In this document: in pieces, positions 15,168 through 24,142 of the stretch | Layout: each line of letters begins with the position of its first letter | Numbering within the stretch: the first letter of the stretch is position 1 | Assembly (NCBI GenBank): GCA_002401685.1 | Contig: NVTU01000015.1 | Coordinates: 1-60,315, forward strand | Length of the DNA stretch: 60,315 bases | Direction: 5' to 3' | From: Kordiimonadales bacterium | GTDB lineage: Bacteria; Pseudomonadota; Alphaproteobacteria; Sphingomonadales; Kordiimonadaceae | Position numbers and translations under genes: made by a program | The notes under the pieces: generated by a model | Told to the model about the DNA's origin: nothing | What the model saw: the letters and a program-made list of their open reading frames with translations, nothing else | The model's database searches: none

Positions 15168-15494
15168 ATGGACATTAAAGCATCCGTCATAAAGGCCGAA
15201 CGGCAATCGCGCAGCTGGACCCAGCAGCATCTTGCCGACGTGTGTAATCTGAGCTTGCGGACTGTGCAGCGGGTTGAACGCTTCGGCAGTGCAGCGCCTG
15301 AGACGGTCATGGAGCTCTGCTCAGTACTTGAGATCGAGCAAGCGCAATTGATGGCTGAGCCAGAACCGTTAAACGTAACCAACGGAGCATTTGTCTCAAT
15401 ATTGACGTCGCCTGTGGTTATGATGGTTGTTGCTTTGACGTTGATGGTGGGTTTAGGGCTGGGCGCGGTGCTGATGTATTTGCTTGGCCAGTAA
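15168..15494 (+). CDS. HTH protein with C-terminal membrane anchor
   Basis: 108 residues. Positions 1-60 are an XRE-type helix-turn-helix (QSRSWTQQHLADVCNLSLRT, then VQRVERFGSAAPETV). A hydrophobic segment at about 77-106 forms one or two TM helices, so the DNA-binding domain would be tethered to the inner membrane. It lies 38 bp downstream of the two membrane paralogues and could sense their state and control the unit through the palindromes near 13700. That link is inferred. Confidence 0.72.
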   Translation: MDIKASVIKAERQSRSWTQQHLADVCNLSLRTVQRVERFGSAAPETVMELCSVLEIEQAQLMAEPEPLNVTNGAFVSILTSPVVMMVVALTLMVGLGLGAVLMYLLGQ

Positions 15495-15616
15495 GAATAG
15501 TCAGGTTATTGCGCCGGCGTCAAAATGACCGCCAGCCTTGATTTATCGCTGGCTTCAGCGTATGACGCGCCGTGTTTGCTATGCTTTTTACTGTCTAATC
15601 ATCAGGTGATACGCCC

Positions 15617-16591
15617 GTGTCTAATTTTCTTGTTGCTGCGCTTTATAAGTTTGTTCGCCTACCGGATTTTGCTGATCTGCAAGGGCCACTATTGGCCATG
15701 TGCGACGCGAACGGCGTGAAGGGCACCTTGCTGCTGGCGGATGAAGGCATCAATGGCACTGTTGCGGGACCAGAAGCGGGCGTGCGCGCGCTGCTGGCTG
15801 ATCTGAAGTCTCGCCCTGAGTTTGCGGATTTGGTTCACAAAGAAAGCTGGGCTGAGACGATGCCGTTTCTACGTATGAAAGTGCGGCTGAAAAAAGAGAT
15901 TGTCACCATGGGCGTGCCTGGCACTGACCCCAATAATATCGTCGGCACCTACGTAAAGCCTGAGGACTGGAACGCACTGATCAGTGACCCAAATGTTGTG
16001 CTGGTGGATACGCGGAACGATTACGAAGTTTCAATCGGCACCTTCAAGGGCGCGGTGGACCCAAACACAACAACCTTCCGCGAGTTCCCCAAGTGGGTCG
16101 CTGAGAATAAGGACACGCTCAAAAAGCCGAAAATCGCGATGTTCTGCACTGGCGGTATTCGCTGCGAAAAATCCACAGCCTATATGAAAGACCAAGGATA
16201 CGACGAGGTTTACCACCTTGAAGGCGGCATCCTGAAGTATCTGGAAGAAATGCGCGAAGAGCAAAGCCTATGGGAAGGCCAGTGTTTTGTCTTTGATGAG
16301 CGGATATCTGTCGGCCACGGCTTGAAGCAAGGCGAGTATGACCAGTGCTACGGCTGCCGCTGGCCGATCACTGAGGACGATAAAACTTCACCTAAATACG
16401 AAAAAGGCGTTAGCTGCCCGCGCTGCTATGACGGCCTGAGCGACGCGAAAAAATCCCAGTCTAAAGAACGTCAAAAGCAGATTGAGCTAGCAGAAATGCG
16501 CGGCGACAACCATTTGGCAGCTGATATGCCAACGGTGCGAAAAGCCGCCGCTGAGGCCCGCGCCGCGAAGCGCGAGGCCGATAAAGGCTAG
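15617..16591 (+). CDS. trhO: tRNA uridine(34) hydroxylase TrhO (rhodanese-like)
   Basis: 324 residues from a GTG start with AGGTGAT upstream. An N-terminal acylphosphatase-like domain (about 1-95, with [16 protein letters not shown]) precedes a rhodanese domain (about 120-215) with the active-site loop [14 protein letters not shown]-terminal Cys cluster follows (QCYGCRWPI...SCPRCYDGL). This is the YceA/TrhO family, which makes 5-hydroxyuridine at the wobble position of tRNA using oxygen. Length and motif order are normal. The C-terminus is a charged Ala/Arg/Lys tail. Confidence 0.92.
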   Translation: MSNFLVAALYKFVRLPDFADLQGPLLAMCDANGVKGTLLLADEGINGTVAGPEAGVRALLADLKSRPEFADLVHKESWAETMPFLRMKVRLKKEIVTMGVPGTDPNNIVGTYVKPEDWNALISDPNVVLVDTRNDYEVSIGTFKGAVDPNTTTFREFPKWVAENKDTLKKPKIAMFCTGGIRCEKSTAYMKDQGYDEVYHLEGGILKYLEEMREEQSLWEGQCFVFDERISVGHGLKQGEYDQCYGCRWPITEDDKTSPKYEKGVSCPRCYDGLSDAKKSQSKERQKQIELAEMRGDNHLAADMPTVRKAAAEARAAKREADKG

Positions 16592-16610
16592 TTACTAACC
16601 GCGTTTGGTT

Positions 16611-17540
16611 TTAACCCCGCGCTTTGGCGAGAAATTCCAGATACTGCGCCGCAGTTTCTTCAGGCTTTTCGATCATTGGTGAATGGCCGGTGTTTTCCAG
16701 AACATAGTATGTTGCGTTCTGAAGTAGCGGGCGCATCACGCCTACTGCAGATACATCAATCAGCCGGTCCTCCGTGCCCCACATCACCATTGTCGGCATG
16801 GTCAGCGCTGGCAGCAGCGGCTCAAGCGCCACTGGGTCTGCAAACAGGTCAGCGCTCAACTTCTCATTCAGTGGCCTGCGCAGGGCAGATGTTTCTGCCA
16901 GATAGCCTTTAACCGGGCCCGGAATGTCCGGCACAGTTACAAAAATGAATGCCAGAAGGCGGTCAAAATCTTCGATGCTGTTGACCAGAAGCGGATTGGT
17001 GCCGCTTTCGAACAAGATCTGAAGCTCGCTTTTCTTCGGCGTGGTGATGCCCGCATTATCAATCAGGCCGAGGGAAAGCACATCGTCCGGATAGGTGGCT
17101 GCGAGCGCTCCTGCGATCCAGCCGCCCATTGAATTGCCGGCCACATGGTATTTCTTGATGCCGAGTGCGGTGGTGATGGCCTTCAGGCGCGCGACCTGCT
17201 TGGTGACGCCGTAAGTTTCTGTTGGCAGGTAGGTGCTTTCACCCCAGCCCGGCATGTCGAGTGCAACCACGTGGTAGCTGCCGGTCAGACTTTTGGAAAA
17301 GCGTGTCCAATTGTCTTTGTCGCCGCCAAAACCGTGCAGCAGCAGCAAGGTCTCGCCTGTGCCGCCTTCAAGATAAACAATGTTGTGGTCACCCACAGTG
17401 ATCTCTTTTTGCACAAGGCCAGCCGCGCCGCGCTCAGCGTCGCGCGCCAGTGCAAATACCGTTGAGGGGAACAGGAAATAAAGCGCAAACAAGCCCACGA
17501 TCACCAGTACAGGAATACCGATAAGAATTTTCTTCAACAT
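16611..17540 (-). CDS. Alpha/beta hydrolase, membrane-anchored
   Basis: 309 residues from the ATG at 17540, which is preceded by a strong GAGGAGGAC; the track-style ATG 15 bp upstream has no RBS. An N-terminal TM segment (about 4-24) anchors an alpha/beta-hydrolase domain with the oxyanion HGFGGDK, nucleophile elbow GNSMGGW, acid WGTEDRLID and catalytic His in NTGHSPMIE. The substrate cannot be told; it resembles lipase/esterase-type family members. It is convergent with trhO, with 19 bp between the stops. Confidence 0.85.
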   Translation of the reverse strand: MLKKILIGIPVLVIVGLFALYFLFPSTVFALARDAERGAAGLVQKEITVGDHNIVYLEGGTGETLLLLHGFGGDKDNWTRFSKSLTGSYHVVALDMPGWGESTYLPTETYGVTKQVARLKAITTALGIKKYHVAGNSMGGWIAGALAATYPDDVLSLGLIDNAGITTPKKSELQILFESGTNPLLVNSIEDFDRLLAFIFVTVPDIPGPVKGYLAETSALRRPLNEKLSADLFADPVALEPLLPALTMPTMVMWGTEDRLIDVSAVGVMRPLLQNATYYVLENTGHSPMIEKPEETAAQYLEFLAKARG

Positions 17541-17626
17541 GATTGTCCTCCTCAAAATGCCTAAGCTTATGATTTAGAGGGTTATAGCGCTGCGTCAAGC
17601 ATCTGACTTCCGCACGCGCCGTACCC

Positions 17627-18088
17627 TTAAAGCCAGCGGCGGACCCGGCGGCTATAATCGGTAAAGGCATCGCCGAATATGTTGGCCATTTTGGCTTCCT
17701 CGAACGGGATGTACCACCAGTTGGCGACCGCGAAATACAGGACGCTGAACAGCAGGCCAACGACGGTGCCGTAGAGCGCAGCAACACCCAATATTACCAA
17801 AAGCATACCCAGATACATCGGGTTGCGGGTGAAACCAAACGGGCCACGAGACACCATTTTATCAGGCGACTTATACGGGATGATGTTGGTTTCTTCTTGT
17901 TTGAAGATCATCGCCGAACGGATCGGTAGGAAAATACCAATGAAAAGAATGAGATACCCAATTTTTGTGGTCACCCCGTAAAGCCATACGGTTTTGAGTA
18001 TATTGTCCTCAGGCAGGTACCAATTGGCGGCAACGGTGGCCACTAGGCAGGTTACTAGAAGAACGGGCGGCAGAATAATTTTGCGCAT
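17627..18088 (-). CDS. Isoprenylcysteine methyltransferase-like (ICMT/PEMT) membrane protein
   Basis: 153 residues from the ATG at 18088 (GGGGAGAGAAAGC upstream). Four hydrophobic segments are present. The C-terminal half has the family signature GPFGFTRNPMYLG, followed by PFEEAKMANIFGDAFTDY and RRVRRWL, which form the SAM and substrate site in this superfamily. Bacterial members methylate small or lipid substrates, mostly unknown. It lies 86 bp upstream of the hydrolase gene in the same direction. Confidence 0.8.
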   Translation of the reverse strand: MRKIILPPVLLVTCLVATVAANWYLPEDNILKTVWLYGVTTKIGYLILFIGIFLPIRSAMIFKQEETNIIPYKSPDKMVSRGPFGFTRNPMYLGMLLVILGVAALYGTVVGLLFSVLYFAVANWWYIPFEEAKMANIFGDAFTDYSRRVRRWL

Positions 18089-18246
18089 GCTTTCTCTCCC
18101 CGGCATTGCGTGATGGCGCAGTTTGGCCTTCTTCCCGGTGAATATCAAGTGCTCCGGCCCATAGGCCGCTACCAAGAAACTCCGGCCCATTAGTTTTCTC
18201 AACAGACGGCGGAAACCGACGCCTGTTGAGAAGTTGCTTTATCCCG

Positions 18247-18732
18247 TTAGGGCGAGGGCTTCTCAGTGCGTTGTGTCAGCCAGCCTATACCCTCAATACA
18301 AAAATATACCAGCAAACCGAGGCCGCCAGAAACAAATGCTACCAGCAAAATTGCTGTTGTTGTTAGGCGCGCTAAGCGGTGGGTTTGTGCTTGCTCAATA
18401 ATCCAGCGTGTTACGAAAAGTGCCAATGCTAGGATTTCGATCCAGACATTTAACGCCCTCTCGGGCCTCTCGAAGATGAGCAGCATACCGTCGTACGTAA
18501 AGATGGAGCCCGCAGGTTCCATGCCGTGGGTTAAAAGTGCGCCCGCGAAAAAAAGAGTTAGCAGGAATATAGGCACTAGGCGCCCACCGAACCACAGGAG
18601 TCGGGGCCGCCAACGGGACGTGCGGCTGAGCCATACCGATATCAGCAGCCCGAGCCACGCTAGGACAAAAAGATTTGATGTGAAACCAAAGATGATTTCT
18701 TCAAGGGAAATTGTAGTCGAGATTAATGACAT
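18247..18732 (-). CDS. ABA4-like (DUF4281) membrane protein
   Basis: 161 residues from the ATG at 18732 (AAGG upstream). Four TM segments are seen at about 10-30, 42-62, 88-108 and 118-142. The spacing and the later helix with FVTRWIIEQAQ then a Gly-rich LVAFVSGGLGLLVYF fit the ABA4-like family, named after a plant neoxanthin-synthesis protein. The bacterial role is unknown. Assignment is from pattern memory, so moderate. Confidence 0.5.
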   Translation of the reverse strand: MSLISTTISLEEIIFGFTSNLFVLAWLGLLISVWLSRTSRWRPRLLWFGGRLVPIFLLTLFFAGALLTHGMEPAGSIFTYDGMLLIFERPERALNVWIEILALALFVTRWIIEQAQTHRLARLTTTAILLVAFVSGGLGLLVYFCIEGIGWLTQRTEKPSP

Positions 18733-18952
18733 GTCTGACCTTTTCACAGAATGCCAAAGTATAGAGGAAGGGGCTCGCGTTGCTGCCGTTCGGCATTCTA
18801 CTGATGAGGTCACTACATACAGTGCCAGATCTTCACCGTGGCAAAGGCCAGCGAGCGGCGGGCGATCTGAACCCTAGTGCAAAATAGACAAAGGCCGCAG
18901 ACAAGTCAAATCCTTGCACCAGTTGCCCTTTAAATCTCCCGGACCCGCTCCG

Positions 18953-19924
18953 CTACCGGCCGCGCCGCGTTAGGTAACGGCGGGCTTCGTTGCCGCCGGG
19001 CGTGTGCTCTTGTTCAATCACCTTGTAGCTGCCCACATCATGCACCGAGAGGCGAATGGTGGCGCCGCCATGAGGCCCGCGGGCACGCAGCACGCCGTGC
19101 GCTTCGTTACCGTAGGAAAAGTCGTGGAAGCCGCGCCGTGAATGTTCGCGGCACGCTGCCTCTCGCATGGTGGGATATTGCTCGCGCAACGCTTCAAAAT
19201 GGCGCGCGGCGCGGCGGTAGTCATTATCGTGGCCATCGGTCATGCCAACGGCTTTAACACGCACCACACGGCCCGTTTCGCTGCCGACTGATATTTCATA
19301 GCGGCTGAAGGGTGCGCTTGGTGAAGGCACCAGCACGCTGGAGTGGTTTTCAACATAATACTCGCGGCCTGATCTCTGCGGCGTATATACCTCTGATGAA
19401 GGACGACCGGAGGACAGCATGGCGCGGTCGAGGCGGGACCCAAACGCAATGCCGAAGGCAGGCGGCGCTTGCACCCGAGGCCGCTCGCGGTTTGGGCGCT
19501 CTGGGAAGTCCGGACGCGCAGGGGGACTGAGCGTATAATTGGTTTCAAAGATACTGCTGTCTTCATTGCGGCGTTTCACTATGCGTGCGGCATAGCCGTT
19601 TCTGGCTTGGCGTATTTTGGTGAAGCGGCTTACCTTGCATTTTCCAACCTTGGTAAACCGGCGGAAGTTCTTTTTCACGAAATTCCGAAAGTTGTAAATT
19701 AATACAGGGTTAGGGTTGCCGTCCACTTGCAATATACCGCTAATCACATACCCATTGCTGCGGACGGTTTTTGCCTCGCATTCAATGAATTTATAGGCGG
19801 TTTTTGCCGCGGCAGGTACCGTGAAGAGCAGGGCCGCGAAAATGCCTGTGGCCAGTATGAATACCGATTTCCAGCTTGTTTTGTAGGCGATAACCTTAGT
19901 GCGTACAGGTGTGTTTTTTGGCAC
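18953..19924 (-). CDS. Hypothetical exported protein, Arg-rich
   Basis: 323 residues. An N-terminal hydrophobic segment (about 18-40, ending VPAAAKT) looks like a signal peptide with a charged n-region. The mature part is strongly basic, Pro/Arg-rich in the middle (about 130-165), and carries four Cys that could pair. No family recognised. It is divergent from the GAF histidine kinase at 20079 across 154 bp, so they may share regulation. Confidence 0.5.
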   Translation of the reverse strand: MPKNTPVRTKVIAYKTSWKSVFILATGIFAALLFTVPAAAKTAYKFIECEAKTVRSNGYVISGILQVDGNPNPVLIYNFRNFVKKNFRRFTKVGKCKVSRFTKIRQARNGYAARIVKRRNEDSSIFETNYTLSPPARPDFPERPNRERPRVQAPPAFGIAFGSRLDRAMLSSGRPSSEVYTPQRSGREYYVENHSSVLVPSPSAPFSRYEISVGSETGRVVRVKAVGMTDGHDNDYRRAARHFEALREQYPTMREAACREHSRRGFHDFSYGNEAHGVLRARGPHGGATIRLSVHDVGSYKVIEQEHTPGGNEARRYLTRRGR

Positions 19925-20078
19925 GAAGCCCCCCTATGTGATCAATCAGTATGGTAACCACCTTATGGCAACTTGAGCGTTGCGACAACAGCTGGTCAAC
20001 AAGGATCACAACCTTAACCAGACATTAGGAAGTGGCGCATATGCTGGCACTTCACGACGTAAACTCCGGACCTCCTAA

Positions 20079-21965
20079 ATGGCAGCTATCCAAGATCACC
20101 GATCTAAATATTGGATCAAAGCAGAACGAGACCTGCCTGAGCATGTCTTTCAAAACTGGCAAAGCATGGTCGATCTATTAGCCAAGCTGACCAACACGCC
20201 AGCTGCCCTGATCATGCGTGTGCATGAAGATGAGATAGAAGTTTACGCGTCGAGCAATTCTGAAAATAATGTTTACGGAAAGGGAGACAGGGCAGGTCTA
20301 GATACTGGCCTCTACTGCGAAACAGTTATGAGCACGAAAAGTGCGCTGCTGGTTCCCAATGCCTTGAATGACCCGGACTGGGCTCATAATCCCGACGTCG
20401 AGCTGGGCATGATTTCTTATTATGGCTTGCCGATCAACTGGCCCACCGGAGAGACATTTGGCACGCTGTGTATCCTCGACCGTAAGGAGAATAATTTTTC
20501 CACGGATAGCCACCTGCTGATCCAGCGCTTTTGCGATAGCCTTAACCAAAGTCTCTATATCATTGAGACGGCTCGGCACGAAAGCGAGAAGCGCATAGAA
20601 GCCGAGCAAAGCCTGGAGACTTGGACGTCGAAGCTGAACCAGATCATACTTGCTATGAAGGGCCAGGTTGGTGAGGGCTTTCTGCGAGCGATAGTGCCAG
20701 AAATTGGAGCCCGGTTGAAGAAAACGCATGTCTTCATCGGCTTGCTCAATAGCACCAAGGATGAAATTCACACGATTGAGTATGCGTGTAAGGGTGTTGC
20801 AGGTTCCAACACAATTTACCCATTAAAAACCGCACCCTGTCGTCAAATCCTCGAAGAACAAAAGATCTTAGGCATCACCGATTTTCATCCTGAATTCCTC
20901 AATATGTGGGGGATGCAACAGGAGGCTGATGTGGAGTATATTGGGGCGCCGCTAATTCACTCAAGTGGGGAGCCGCTCGGTATCATTGGTTGCCTATGCC
21001 AAAGCAACCACGCCTATAAGGAAATCACTCTAACAATATTGGGCATTATCGCTAGCCGCGTTGCAGCTGAACTTGAGCGTGTCAAATCTTACCAAGACTT
21101 GAAATTGCTGAGCGACCAGCAAAAACATACGGAACAAGAATTGCGTATTTCTATGGATGAGGCCGATGTCCTGCATACTGCTACGAAAGTGGCCAGCGAA
21201 GCAAAATCAAAATTTCTGGCGGTGATGAGCCACGAGCTTAGAACGCCACTAAACGCGATTATCGGTTTCTCTGAGTTCATTAATTCGCAGCATTTGAAGA
21301 TGCCGAGAGAGAAAATCCATGATTACGTGGGCAATATCTTCGATAGCGGCCAACATTTACTGGCCTTGATTAATGACATCCTGGATTTGACAAAATTAGA
21401 ATCCGGAAACCTGGAGTTGACTGTCTCGGAATTTCAAGCGGATGAAACTTTCGGCGATGTTATCAATTTCTTCTCGCCGGAGGTCGAGGATAGACAGATC
21501 AAGCTAGTCAGGCATATTTCACCGCTAGTGATGCGCAATGACAGCCGCATTTTAAAGCAAATCCTGACCAACATCCTGTCGAACGCGGTCAAATTCAGCA
21601 AAGATGAGGGCACCATTATTCTAACGCTCGATAGGCTTCAGGATCATAAACTCGCCTTCACTATCGAAGACACGGGAATAGGCATGAATGAAGTGGAACT
21701 GGCTGACGCCAAAAAACGTTTTGTCCAGGCCAGCACCTCGTATGCACGGTCTGAAGGCGGTAGTGGCCTCGGCTTAACGCTTGCAGACCAGTTTACCACC
21801 TTAACGTCCGGTACCCTTGAGATTAGTTCTGCCAAGGGAATTGGTACCAAAGTTGTGCTAATTTTCCCGGACAGAATTGAAGGTATTGGCACCGACGGTG
21901 ATCCGGCTGCAGTTGGCCAATCTGCCGATCAAACAAGCAAAGAACCTATTGGATTGCTGGACTGA
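20079..21965 (+). CDS. GAF-domain sensor histidine kinase
   Basis: 628 residues without TM segments. Two GAF domains (about 25-165 and 190-335) precede a coiled segment. HisKA follows with the phospho-accepting His in MSHELRTPLNAII (H385). The HATPase has N-box NILSNAVKFS, G1 DTGIGMN and G2 GGSGLGLTLADQ. It is a cytoplasmic kinase sensing an internal signal or small ligand. No response regulator is adjacent; the single-domain REC at 49694 is far away. The ATG lacks a clear RBS, and an internal ATG could be used. Confidence 0.88.
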   Translation: MAAIQDHRSKYWIKAERDLPEHVFQNWQSMVDLLAKLTNTPAALIMRVHEDEIEVYASSNSENNVYGKGDRAGLDTGLYCETVMSTKSALLVPNALNDPDWAHNPDVELGMISYYGLPINWPTGETFGTLCILDRKENNFSTDSHLLIQRFCDSLNQSLYIIETARHESEKRIEAEQSLETWTSKLNQIILAMKGQVGEGFLRAIVPEIGARLKKTHVFIGLLNSTKDEIHTIEYACKGVAGSNTIYPLKTAPCRQILEEQKILGITDFHPEFLNMWGMQQEADVEYIGAPLIHSSGEPLGIIGCLCQSNHAYKEITLTILGIIASRVAAELERVKSYQDLKLLSDQQKHTEQELRISMDEADVLHTATKVASEAKSKFLAVMSHELRTPLNAIIGFSEFINSQHLKMPREKIHDYVGNIFDSGQHLLALINDILDLTKLESGNLELTVSEFQADETFGDVINFFSPEVEDRQIKLVRHISPLVMRNDSRILKQILTNILSNAVKFSKDEGTIILTLDRLQDHKLAFTIEDTGIGMNEVELADAKKRFVQASTSYARSEGGSGLGLTLADQFTTLTSGTLEISSAKGIGTKVVLIFPDRIEGIGTDGDPAAVGQSADQTSKEPIGLLD

Positions 21966-22411
21966 TCTCTCGACAGCCACAGTTTCTGTTGGTCTCGTCT
22001 GTTCATGAAGCGCGGGTTCAAAGGCCCTGAATTCTCGCAAACGAGAAAAAGTATTTAATAAATATGGCGGCCTTACAACAAGGCCGCACACCAGCTTGCC
22101 GCCGCGCAGCCCAAACTTTTGCAAGGTGCATAGAGCGTGCACAAGAGCGTGCACGGAACGGTGAACGACCTGCTGGTTACGAATGCGCTCGCTCAATACC
22201 GACAAGAGCTCATCGCAGCGGTTGATCGGATGATCTGCGATAGTTTCAAATATTCAGGTCAGCCATGCCTCGGGTTGATACCGTTTGGCTTGGCAGTTTC
22301 CAACGGTATATAAGCCGCAGCGGCGCGTTCACTGCTCCGGTCTGAGCCATAGAAAAGGAAGTTTTTCCTGCCAAGAGCAATGAGCGCCTGCACAGGAAAA
22401 ACTTTAAGCTG
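21966..22411. other. Gene-free stretch with hairpins and a short direct repeat
   Basis: 446 bp without a supported gene. It contains a hairpin TTCTCG/CGAGAA at about 22032-22047 and an 8-bp hairpin GCGGCCTT/AAGGCCGC at 22067-22087 preceded by an A/T-rich tract. An 11-bp direct repeat AGAGCGTGCAC occurs twice with a 12-bp period (22132-22154). The GCGGCCTT hairpin followed leftwards by an A/T tract could be a second terminator for leftward transcription. Confidence 0.45.
22359..22404 (-). terminator. Terminator of the RTX gene
   Basis: AAGTTTTTCCTG (22359-22370) and CAGGAAAAACTT (22393-22404) are a perfect 12-bp inverted repeat with a 22-nt loop. They sit 8 bp past the RTX stop codon. On the minus strand the stem is followed by CCTTTTCT. 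The long loop is unusual but the position fits termination. Confidence 0.55.
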
Positions 22412-23542
22412 CTAGAATATTATGGTCGCTTCAGACAGTTGTTCCAGCGTAAAACCGATCAAAGAGAGACTGTTGCCACCACCCAAATCAATAACCACTT
22501 GAGTGCTAGCATCTATCCCGCCGATGAAGGTCGCCGCATCTAGGATGCTTTGAATGTCCGTAAAGTCGGTGACCGTATTGGCAAGAAAAAGGACATCCTC
22601 CTCGATATCGAAGTCAACAACAGTACCCCCGCCGGTGGTATTGAAGAAAAATGTATCCGCGCCTTCGCCGCCGATCAGAAAATCGTGTCCGGCACCGCCG
22701 TACAGGCTATCGTCACCGGCACCACCTATAACTATGTCGTCGCCTGCACCGCCGTAGAGCTCATCATCGCCGTCACCGCCTAAAATCTCATCACGGCCCA
22801 CACCGCCAAAGACAATGTCATCCCCCGCATCACCTGAAAGGGAATCGTTACCTACATTTCCAAAGATCTGGTCATTGCCGCCACCGCCAAAGAGCACATC
22901 ATCGCCCGCACCGCCAAAAATTTTGTTGTCGTCTGGTTCGAAACCAGCCAAAATGAGATCACTATCAGCGCTACCGGAAATCGCACCGGCCCCTTCATAG
23001 GATTCTAACAGGAATTCAGACCCTTGTGCTTCGTTCACACTGCCGAGGAAAAGCTCTTCGGTCAGATCACCAAGCGTCAGGCCTTCCAGCGTCAGCGTTT
23101 GGCTGGATGTAAGGGTAATAACCACACCTCCGTCTATTTCAACCGCGTTAGCAAGCAAGTCATCAAAGCTCGAGAAAATCCCGTCAGCAGATGACGATCC
23201 GGCGGGAAAAATCAACGGAATGGGTGCATCCACGCCGGGCTCGTAATCGGCAATAACGGTGTTAACTAAGGTATCACCATCAGGATCGGGAGCAAGGCTC
23301 ACCCGGAAGGTATCTGATCCGACCCCACCAACAAGGGTATCATTACCGAAACGAGCAACAAGTGTATCGTCACCGAAACCGCCCGCAAGAGCGCGATCGC
23401 CAGTATTCCCGATGACAAAATCATTAAATGAACTTCCGAAGATGGGATTAAGTGCGGTGATGCCAGGTGGCGGAGTGGGCGGGGGGCCATCATCTCCCGG
23501 TCTTGCGATGGATATCGTGCGGAAAAGTGCTAATTCTACCAT
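22412..23542 (-). CDS. RTX (hemolysin-type calcium-binding repeat) protein
   Basis: 376 residues from the ATG at 23542, chosen for AAGGAAG upstream; an ATG eight codons earlier lacks one. Two groups of nonapeptide repeats of the GGxGxDxUx type occur at about 45-80 and more densely at about 205-305 (FGGAGDDVLFGGGGND, YGGAGDDIVIGGAGDD). They form Ca2+-binding parallel beta rolls. The C-terminus ends in a hydrophobic LEQLSEATIIF, as in type I secretion signals. There is no catalytic domain. No type I secretion genes are nearby. Probably a secreted or surface protein. Confidence 0.85.
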   Translation of the reverse strand: MVELALFRTISIARPGDDGPPPTPPPGITALNPIFGSSFNDFVIGNTGDRALAGGFGDDTLVARFGNDTLVGGVGSDTFRVSLAPDPDGDTLVNTVIADYEPGVDAPIPLIFPAGSSSADGIFSSFDDLLANAVEIDGGVVITLTSSQTLTLEGLTLGDLTEELFLGSVNEAQGSEFLLESYEGAGAISGSADSDLILAGFEPDDNKIFGGAGDDVLFGGGGNDQIFGNVGNDSLSGDAGDDIVFGGVGRDEILGGDGDDELYGGAGDDIVIGGAGDDSLYGGAGHDFLIGGEGADTFFFNTTGGGTVVDFDIEEDVLFLANTVTDFTDIQSILDAATFIGGIDASTQVVIDLGGGNSLSLIGFTLEQLSEATIIF

Positions 23543-24142
23543 ATGTGTCTTCCTTGTATTATTCAAATTCCTTAGGTGGGCTTAAGACCATCCCCTAGGG
23601 TATCGATTAGAAGACGCCGCCGTTTCCTGTTAACCACCATATCTAAAATACTGCTAACCCAACCAGATACTGTGCCTGCCTTACACAGGCAGTCTAAAGT
23701 TTGCAGGAATGTCTCAAATGTGAGGGTTTCAGCGGCCGCTTACCTGGCACGCTACTTTTTAGACTGTAAAAATCAAATGACTTTTTGGGTATAGCAACTC
23801 CCCAGAGGCCTATTCGGCGTTCAAATTTCAAGTGTAACACCTTGCTTTTTAACGAGAGCCTAAATCTGAGCTGAATATCTACCAAATGAGTTGCAACGGA
23901 ACACAGTCAGGTTCACGTGGGTTGGGCGGTGGCTTCCCTCGTTACGTCCCGGCTAGCAATGCAGACACCGTATTTCCAAATAAGAATTGCATGTTTGAAT
24001 ACAACGGGTACGCCAGTGCCCCACCAGTATTTTGGCGAAGTGCCCTCTAGTGCATTGGCAAAGCCTAAGTGGTGGTTGAGCGCCAAATCGGTAAAACTTA
24101 CTTGGAAAGACTATAGTGTCCACAAGATGCCTAAGTGTGGCG
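23543..24142. other. Gene-free stretch upstream of the RTX gene
   Basis: 600 bp with no convincing gene. Visible structure: TGCCTG/CAGGCA (23673-23678 with 23686-23691) and distant inverted pieces AGTCTAAA (23691-23698) and TTTAGACT (23757-23764). The leftward RTX promoter must lie here. A 126-codon rightward ORF (23917-24297) runs into the binding-protein gene antisense and is not supported. Confidence 0.4.

Noticed and set aside
21858-22205. 115-codon leftward ORF
   Set aside because: Overlaps the kinase gene end and the direct-repeat region, with no RBS or family features.
22550-23585. Rightward ORFs antisense to the RTX gene
   Set aside because: Repetitive antisense of Gly/Asp-rich repeats gives long Ser/Pro-rich frames by composition.
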